7,670 nucleotides of DNA from Rhizobiales bacterium UBA697 (GTDB lineage: Bacteria; Pseudomonadota; Alphaproteobacteria; Rhizobiales; Ancalomicrobiaceae). Every line of letters begins with the position of its first letter. Position 1 is the first letter of the stretch. Below the pieces are notes generated by a model that worked only from the letters and a program-made list of their open reading frames with translations, had not been told where the DNA came from and did no database searches. Shown piece after piece: positions 1 to 3,454 of this stretch. The stretch is from the NCBI GenBank assembly GCA_002298965.1, contig DBMN01000256.1, positions 1 through 7,670 on the forward strand, in the 5' to 3' direction. The position numbers and the translations under genes are program-made.

Positions 1-325
1 CGGCACGGCGGCGGCGGGCGACAATCTGCTGCGCTCGCTGACCCAGCTCGAGAACCGCAACCACGAACTGGAAGAGAAGCTCGCCGGCCTCGGCGCCGAC
101 GCCTCCAAGGAGGCGCGGGCCGATCTGCGCGCCAGTCTCTCCGACCTCGCCGCCCGCATCGTCCATCTGACCCGGCTCGCCGAAGGCGCCTCCTCGTCGA
201 TCGACCGGATCTCGGCCGGCGGCGGCGAACCGGCCGCCGAGAGCGGCCAGCCGAGCCTCGCCCAGCGCATCCGCGAGCTGCAGCGCATCGCCGACGAGCG
301 CGAGGCGGCGAAGTCGCGCGGCTGA
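1..325 (+). CDS. C-terminal end of an unidentified coiled-coil protein (5' truncated by window)
   Basis: The frame beginning at base 2 is open for 107 codons to a TGA at 323-325, so only the C-terminus of this protein is in the window. The visible part is rich in Ala, Leu, Glu and Arg. It has heptad-like spacing of hydrophobic residues in two blocks (around LLRSLTQLENRNHELEEKL, and around LAQRIRELQRIADERE at the end) separated by a Gly/Ala/Pro-rich stretch, which suggests two coiled-coil segments joined by a flexible linker. No catalytic motif or membrane segment is visible. A terminator-like hairpin lies about 50 bp after the stop, so this gene probably ends its own transcription unit. I do not recognise the family. 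It could be a structural or cell-envelope protein, but the N-terminal part would be needed to say. Codon use matches the neighbouring genes. Confidence 0.75.
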   Translation, partial: GTAAAGDNLLRSLTQLENRNHELEEKLAGLGADASKEARADLRASLSDLAARIVHLTRLAEGASSSIDRISAGGGEPAAESGQPSLAQRIRELQRIADEREAAKSRG

Positions 326-374
326 GGCCCCACCCGCCACGCATTCGTGATCACGCGGCATCCGTGCCGCGATC

Positions 375-398
375 GGCGCCTTGCGTGAGGGGCCTTTT
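375..398 (+). terminator. Candidate intrinsic terminator after the coiled-coil gene
   Basis: GGC-G-CCT (375-381) pairs with AGG-G-GCC (388-394): six base pairs with one internal G/G mismatch and a 6-nt loop, followed directly by TTTT (395-398). A competing long-range pairing exists between AGGCCCC (325-331) and GGGGCCT (389-395). A further compact hairpin sits between them: CGCGGCA (354-360), loop TCCG, TGCCGCG (365-371), a perfect 7-bp stem. The T-run is short, so efficiency is uncertain. Confidence 0.5.
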
Positions 399-410
399 CC
401 ATGTCGAGAA

Positions 411-424
411 AATGTGATCACATT
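411..424. promoter_or_regulatory. Perfect 14-bp palindrome, candidate operator upstream of the aldehyde dehydrogenase gene
   Basis: AATGTGATCACATT is a perfect inverted repeat with no spacer, ending 41 bp before the aldehyde dehydrogenase start codon. It stands out because the surroundings are very GC-rich and the site is AT-rich at its edges. Its core GTGATCAC recurs 67 bp upstream as the 10-bp palindrome CGTGATCACG (346-355), and the smaller TGATCA recurs at 461-466 over the start codon. This looks like a binding site for a dimeric repressor or activator. I cannot assign it to a named regulator; the half-site resembles a CRP-type TGTGA but lacks the usual 6-bp spacer. Confidence 0.45.
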
Positions 425-430
425 CGTCGA

Positions 431-447
431 CCGATCGAGGGGATCGG
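431..447 (+). promoter_or_regulatory. Small leader hairpin before the aldehyde dehydrogenase ribosome binding site
   Basis: CCGATC (431-436) pairs with GATCGG (442-447) across the 5-nt loop GAGGG. It lies 4 bases upstream of the purine-rich AGGCGAGGG that serves as ribosome binding site. It could modulate translation initiation or be part of a DNA-binding site. The structure is seen in the sequence; the function is not established. Confidence 0.3.
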
Positions 448-450
448 CCG

Positions 451-459
451 AGGCGAGGG
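451..459 (+). promoter_or_regulatory. Ribosome binding site deciding the aldehyde dehydrogenase start
   Basis: AGGCGAGGG ends 6 nt before the ATG at 466, normal spacing. An in-frame TTG at 460 would directly abut this element and is therefore unlikely to be the start. Confidence 0.65.
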
Positions 460-465
460 TTGATC

Positions 466-1854
466 ATGGCGCGTGAGATCGTCTGCATTTCTCCGGTGGA
501 CGGGCGAGAGTACATCCGCCGACCGACGGCGACGGGGGCCGAGATCGCTTCCGCGATCGCGGAGGCCCGCGCGGCGCAGCGGGAATGGCGGCGGGTGCCG
601 GTCGCGGAGCGGGCGGCGATCGTGGTGCGGTTCCTCGATGCGCTCGACGCCATGGGTCCGGCGCTCGGCGAGGATCTGACGCGGCAGATGGGCCGGCCGG
701 TGCGCTACGGCGGCGGTGAGCCGAAGACGGCGCGCGAGCGGGTCGAGCACATGGCGGCTATCGCGGAAGCGGCGCTGGCGCCGGTGGTGCCGCCGGCGCG
801 GCCGGGCTTCGAGCGCTGGGTCAGCCGCGAGCCGCTCGGCATCGTCTTCACGGTGGCGCCGTGGAACTATCCCTATCTCACCACGGTCAATTCGATCGCC
901 CCGGCGCTGATCGCCGGCAACGCGGTGATCCTCAAGCACGCGGCGCAGACGCTCGGCGTCGGCGAGCGTTTCCAGGCGGCCTTCGACGCGACCGATCTGC
1001 CGAAGGGGCTCTTCCGCAATCTGGTGCTCGACCACGACCAGACCACGGCGCTGATCGCCGGCGGTCACGTCAATCACGTCGCCTTCACCGGCTCGGTCGA
1101 GGCGGGGCGCGCCATCGAACGCGCCTGCGCCGGCACCTTCACCACCTGCGGGCTGGAACTCGGCGGCAAGGACCCGGCCTATGTCCGCCCCGACGCCGAT
1201 CTCGAGGCGACGGTCGAGAGCCTGGTCGACGGCGCCTTCTTCAACTCGGGGCAGTGCTGCTGCGGCATCGAGCGCATCTATGTCCACGCGGACGTCCACG
1301 ACCGCTTCCTCGACGCCTTCGCGGCGCTGACCTCGGGCTACGTGCTCGACGATCCGCTCGATCCGGCGACGACGATCGGGCCGATGGCGCGCACGGCGTT
1401 TGCCGAGACGGTCCGGGCGCAGACGGCGGAGGCGCTCGCCAAGGGCGCGCGGGCGGTGATCGATCCGGCGCGGTTCCCGGTCTCCAAGGCCGGCACGCCG
1501 TACCTCATGCCGCAGGTGCTGACCGGCGTCGACCACACCATGACGGTGATGCGGGAAGAGAGCTTCGGCCCGGTCGTCGGCCTGATGAAGGTGAAGGACG
1601 ACGCCGAGGCGGTGCGGCTGATGAACGACAGCCGCTACGGTCTCACCGCCTCGATCTGGACGCGCGACGTCGAGGCGGTGCGGGCGATCGACGCCGAGCT
1701 CGACACCGGCACCGTCTTCATGAACCGCTGCGACTACGTCGATCCGGGTCTGGTGTGGACCGGCGTCAAGGACACCGGTCGCGGAGCGGCGCTGTCGGCG
1801 GTCGGCTACGAGACGCTGACGCGGCCGAAGTCGCATCACTATCGCCTGCCGTGA
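466..1854 (+). CDS. NAD(P)-dependent aldehyde dehydrogenase
   Basis: This 462-residue protein is a full-length member of the aldehyde dehydrogenase superfamily, cytoplasmic enzymes that oxidise an aldehyde to a carboxylate with NAD or NADP. Diagnostic motifs are in order: APWNYPY (Pro132-Trp133-Asn134, cofactor/substrate region), ILKHA with the cofactor-binding Lys157, FTGS in the Rossmann fold, ELGGK with the general base Glu231, NSGQCCCG with the catalytic Cys265, and EESFGP with Glu365. The 34-residue gap from Glu231 to Cys265 matches the classical Glu268-Cys302 spacing. Three cysteines in a row (264-266) surround the nucleophile. The overall sequence, including the C-terminal block around TGVKDTGRG and LTRPKSHH, resembles an uncharacterised bacterial subgroup that I recall as the cd07102 (EDX86601-like) type, so the substrate cannot be named. 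The ATG at 466 is chosen for its well-spaced ribosome binding site; an in-frame TTG at 460 is less likely. The gene has its own upstream region with a palindrome, and converges on the MAPEG gene. Confidence 0.95.
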   Translation: MAREIVCISPVDGREYIRRPTATGAEIASAIAEARAAQREWRRVPVAERAAIVVRFLDALDAMGPALGEDLTRQMGRPVRYGGGEPKTARERVEHMAAIAEAALAPVVPPARPGFERWVSREPLGIVFTVAPWNYPYLTTVNSIAPALIAGNAVILKHAAQTLGVGERFQAAFDATDLPKGLFRNLVLDHDQTTALIAGGHVNHVAFTGSVEAGRAIERACAGTFTTCGLELGGKDPAYVRPDADLEATVESLVDGAFFNSGQCCCGIERIYVHADVHDRFLDAFAALTSGYVLDDPLDPATTIGPMARTAFAETVRAQTAEALAKGARAVIDPARFPVSKAGTPYLMPQVLTGVDHTMTVMREESFGPVVGLMKVKDDAEAVRLMNDSRYGLTASIWTRDVEAVRAIDAELDTGTVFMNRCDYVDPGLVWTGVKDTGRGAALSAVGYETLTRPKSHHYRLP

Positions 1855-1874
1855 CGCGCGCGGGTCGCGCGCGT
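1854..1874. terminator. Perfect 8-bp hairpin between convergent genes, possible bidirectional terminator
   Basis: ACGCGCGC (1854-1861) pairs perfectly with GCGCGCGT (1867-1874) over the loop GGGTC. It starts on the last base of the aldehyde dehydrogenase stop codon and ends 8 bp before the end of the convergent MAPEG gene, so it would form in both transcripts. There is no T-run on either side, so it is not a classical intrinsic terminator. It may stabilise 3' ends or act with Rho. Confidence 0.45.
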
Positions 1875-1882
1875 GAGATCCA

Positions 1883-2266
1883 TCAGATCAGACGCAGCAA
1901 CAGCGCGACCCCGCCCACCGCCAGCGAAGACCACGTCGCCACCATGCCGACGGCCTTGAGCGGCACCGAGGGTCCGCGCATGCCGACGGCGTGGAAGGCG
2001 CGACCGACGATCAGCAGGCCGGCGATCGTCAGCGCCCAGGCGCGGTGCGAGCCGCCGCCCTCGACCAGCGCCAGCACGATCAGGGCGATCGGCACGTATT
2101 CGATGAAGTTCGCCTGCGTGCGGATGCGGCGGGCGAGGACCGCATCGCCGCCGTCGCCGGAGGGCTTCCGCACCGCGAAGCGGCGCATCGACACCGGCAC
2201 CGAGAGCGCCACCAGCGCGAGAGCCGCGAGCGCGGCGGTGAACGTCGTGATCGGGAGACTGCCCAT
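1883..2266 (-). CDS. MAPEG-family small integral membrane protein
   Basis: This 127-residue, very hydrophobic protein has about four membrane segments (roughly residues 7-27, 57-70, 75-92 and 105-126). Between the first two lies the signature RTQANFIEYVP (residues 49-59). Arg-x-x-Ala-Asn-x-x-Glu-Tyr-x-Pro is the hallmark of the MAPEG superfamily (membrane-associated proteins in eicosanoid and glutathione metabolism), including its small bacterial YecN-like members. In eukaryotes these are glutathione-dependent transferases or peroxidases of membranes; the bacterial substrate is generally unknown and cannot be told here. Length and topology fit the family. The start is well supported: on the minus strand GAGGAGG (2271-2277) lies 4 nt before the ATG. 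The gene is convergent with the aldehyde dehydrogenase and divergent from chpT, so it is probably monocistronic. Its basic loop between helices 1 and 2 (RRFAVRKPSGDGGD) is typical of a cytoplasmic loop. Confidence 0.88.
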   Translation of the reverse strand: MGSLPITTFTAALAALALVALSVPVSMRRFAVRKPSGDGGDAVLARRIRTQANFIEYVPIALIVLALVEGGGSHRAWALTIAGLLIVGRAFHAVGMRGPSVPLKAVGMVATWSSLAVGGVALLLRLI

Positions 2267-2270
2267 GAAC

Positions 2271-2277
2271 CCTCCTC
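2271..2277 (-). promoter_or_regulatory. Strong Shine-Dalgarno of the MAPEG gene
   Basis: Read on the minus strand this is GAGGAGG, 4 nt from the ATG (2266-2264). It is the strongest ribosome binding site in the window and fixes this start. Confidence 0.7.
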
Positions 2278-2278
2278 G

Positions 2279-2294
2279 CGCGCCGAGGGGCGCG
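2279..2294. repeat. GC-rich hairpin in the MAPEG upstream region
   Basis: CGCGCC (2279-2284) pairs perfectly with GGCGCG (2289-2294) over the loop GAGG. On the minus strand it sits just upstream of the MAPEG ribosome binding site, so if transcribed it lies in that gene's leader. The 219-bp gap between the divergent genes (2267-2485) is otherwise very GC-rich. Confidence 0.3.
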
Positions 2295-2377
2295 GTCCGG
2301 CGCGATCTTGGCAGAACGGGCGGGCGGCGTCACGACGCCGCGGCGGCCCGAAGTGGCGGCTCGATGCCGCCCGGCGT

Positions 2378-2406
2378 TTGAAATGACGGCGCCGCCCCTG
2401 TATCGC
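2378..2406 (+). promoter_or_regulatory. Candidate sigma-70-type promoter for chpT
   Basis: TTGAAA (2378-2383), five of six to TTGACA, is followed after 17 bp by TATCGC (2401-2406), only three of six to TATAAT. The spacing is ideal and it lies about 80 bp before the chpT start in the divergent gap. The -10 match is weak, so this is a suggestion by eye. Confidence 0.3.
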
Positions 2407-2485
2407 TCGTGGTGACGTGGTCGCGCCGATTCGTTCGGGGTGTTGCGCGCGTCGTGCCGTATCTCTGCCACGGAGCCGATCACCC

Positions 2486-3154
2486 ATGGACGCCACGTCG
2501 GACATCTCCGCTCTCGATCTCGCCGCGCTGATCGCCAGCCGTGTCTGTCACGACATCATCTCGCCGGTGGGGGCCATCAACAACGGCCTCGAGGTTCTCG
2601 CCGAAGAGGACCAGACCGACGACATGCGCGAATTCGCCATGGAGCTGATCCGCAAGAGCGCCCGGCAGGCCTCGGCCAAGCTGCAGTTCGCCCGGCTCGC
2701 CTTCGGTGCCGCCGGTTCGGCCGGCGCCTCGATCGACCTCGGCGACGCCGAGACGGTGGCCAAGGGCTTCATGGCCGGCGAGAAGGCGGAGCTGACCTGG
2801 TCGGCGACCCGCGTGCTGATGCCGAAGAACCTGGTGAAGCTGCTGCTCAACCTGATCCTGATCTCCGGCCACGCCATTCCGCGCGGCGGCGTGATCGAGG
2901 TGGTGGTGACCGGCGAGGCGGAACGGCCGACCTTCACGCTCACCTGCAAGGGCACCAATTCGCGCATCCCGGCCAATGTCGAGGACGCGCTCGCCGGACG
3001 GCTCGCCGCCGACCACGGCCCCGATGCCCATTCGATTCAGCCGATCTACGCCGGGCTCCTGGCCCAGGCCGCCGGCATGGCTGTTTCCGTGGAGAAGACG
3101 GAAGAGGCGGTGATCTTCACCGCTCGTCCCAAGGTTTCCGTCGAGGCCGTCTGA
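2486..3154 (+). CDS. chpT: ChpT-type histidine phosphotransferase
   Basis: This 222-residue cytoplasmic protein matches the ChpT family. In Alphaproteobacteria ChpT takes phosphate from the receiver of the hybrid kinase CckA and hands it to the response regulators CtrA and CpdR, which govern cell cycle and motility. The N-terminal helical hairpin carries the H-box-like motif SRVCHDIISPVGAINNGLEVL (in part), with the phosphorylatable His22 followed by Asp23. A second helix (around RKSARQASAKLQFARLAFG) completes the dimerising four-helix bundle. The C-terminal half has the outline of a histidine-kinase ATPase fold (MPKNLVKLLLNLILISGHAIPRGG in the N-box position) but no G1 or G2 glycine motifs, as expected for a phosphotransferase that does not bind ATP. 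The ATG at 2486 is preferred because the sequence conserved in the family starts just after it and GGAG lies 10 nt upstream; the frame stays open upstream. The gene sits 300 bp before cheA in the same direction. Confidence 0.88.
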   Translation: MDATSDISALDLAALIASRVCHDIISPVGAINNGLEVLAEEDQTDDMREFAMELIRKSARQASAKLQFARLAFGAAGSAGASIDLGDAETVAKGFMAGEKAELTWSATRVLMPKNLVKLLLNLILISGHAIPRGGVIEVVVTGEAERPTFTLTCKGTNSRIPANVEDALAGRLAADHGPDAHSIQPIYAGLLAQAAGMAVSVEKTEEAVIFTARPKVSVEAV

Positions 3155-3166
3155 TCTCTCTACGAC

Positions 3167-3190
3167 TTTTCGACGATCGACGTCGCAAAA
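3167..3190 (+). terminator. Stem-loop after chpT, doubtful terminator
   Basis: CGACG (3171-3175) pairs with CGTCG (3181-3185) over the loop ATCGA. The stem is extended by TTTT (3167-3170) against AAAA (3187-3190) with one bulged C. It starts 13 bp after the chpT stop. The T-run is upstream rather than downstream of the stem, so it does not fit an intrinsic terminator well and may be an RNA 3' structure. Confidence 0.3.
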
Positions 3191-3286
3191 CTCTTCGAAG
3201 TCGCGTGTCATGTCTTCGACGCGTGGCTTCGACATGGACTTATGCCTGTTTGGCGGTGCGGGCTCTCGCGTTATCCGACGAGTTAT

Positions 3287-3316
3287 TTACCATCGGCAAT
3301 CGGTGCGAGTGATATT
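3287..3316 (+). promoter_or_regulatory. Weak candidate promoter of the chemotaxis operon
   Basis: TTACCA (3287-3292) and GATATT (3311-3316) are each four of six to the sigma-70 boxes, with an 18-bp spacer, in the AT-rich part of the interval. It would give a leader of about 130 nt before cheA. This is a by-eye proposal only. Confidence 0.25.
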
Positions 3317-3358
3317 TTTCCAAAGAGGTCTTTCTGCGGGTTAATGCGAAGTAGTCCG

Positions 3359-3374
3359 GAAATCCTCTCTTAAC
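3359..3374 (+). promoter_or_regulatory. Possible degenerate CtrA-like site
   Basis: GAAA, 7 bp, then TTAAC: the right half matches the known CtrA consensus TTAA-N7-TTAAC exactly, while the left half matches at only two of four bases. Another TTAA is at 3341-3344 but with the wrong spacing. It is mentioned because chpT, which acts on CtrA elsewhere, is adjacent. Confidence 0.2.
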
Positions 3375-3397
3375 GCTTTGTCTCGATACTGCCCTGA

Positions 3398-3432
3398 GTG
3401 CCGGGGGGAGCCCCCTCACGACGTCCCCGTCG
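3398..3432 (+). promoter_or_regulatory. Two tandem hairpins in the cheA leader
   Basis: Hairpin 1: GTG-CC-GGGGG (3398-3407) with CCCCC-T-CAC (3411-3419) over the loop GAG, a 5-bp GC core plus three outer pairs across a small internal loop. Hairpin 2: CGACG (3419-3423), loop TCCC, CGTCG (3428-3432). They share base 3419, so the outer pair of the first competes with the second. The second ends 10 nt before the AAGG ribosome binding site of cheA, close enough to affect translation initiation. Confidence 0.35.
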
Positions 3433-3442
3433 ACGATTGCAC

Positions 3443-3446
3443 AAGG
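3443..3446 (+). promoter_or_regulatory. Ribosome binding site deciding the cheA start
   Basis: AAGG, 8 nt upstream of the ATG at 3455. An earlier in-frame GTG at 3398 would add 19 Arg/Pro-rich residues that are unlike the start of an Hpt domain, and would begin inside a hairpin. Confidence 0.6.
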
Positions 3447-3454
3447 TAGGGGCC

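Larger units (their letters stand above)
3155..3454. other. Gene-free chpT-cheA interval, AT-richer than its surroundings
   Basis: I see no convincing gene in these 300 bp. Base composition shifts visibly: T-rich and A-rich words (AGTTATTTAC, GATATTTTTCC, TTAATG, TTAACG) appear between 3270 and 3375, in contrast to the flanking genes. It holds stem-loops near each end and is the most likely place for the promoter of the chemotaxis operon. An open frame runs from within chpT to about 3312, but it has no protein-like character. Confidence 0.6.

Noticed and set aside
418..1839. A 473-codon open frame on the minus strand antisense to the aldehyde dehydrogenase
   Set aside because: Low-complexity Arg/His/Asp-rich translation with no recognisable family. 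It is a codon-bias shadow of the real gene.
2310..2330. TTGGCAG resembling half of a sigma-54 promoter
   Set aside because: The GC element is incomplete and no TTGC-type -12 element is found at the right distance.
861..2381. A 506-codon plus-strand frame overlapping the aldehyde dehydrogenase and the MAPEG region
   Set aside because: The translation is an Arg/Gly/Asp-rich out-of-frame reading that crosses the convergent junction and an antisense gene. Not protein-like.
2417..2485. Upstream extension of chpT to 2417
   Set aside because: It would add 23 Arg/Ser/Pro-rich residues with no family resemblance, while the ATG at 2486 starts just before the conserved helix.
2440..3312. An open frame overlapping chpT and running into the chpT-cheA gap
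   Set aside because: Inside chpT it is the +1 shadow frame, and past 3155 it has no recognisable domain or start signal. I do not regard it as a gene.
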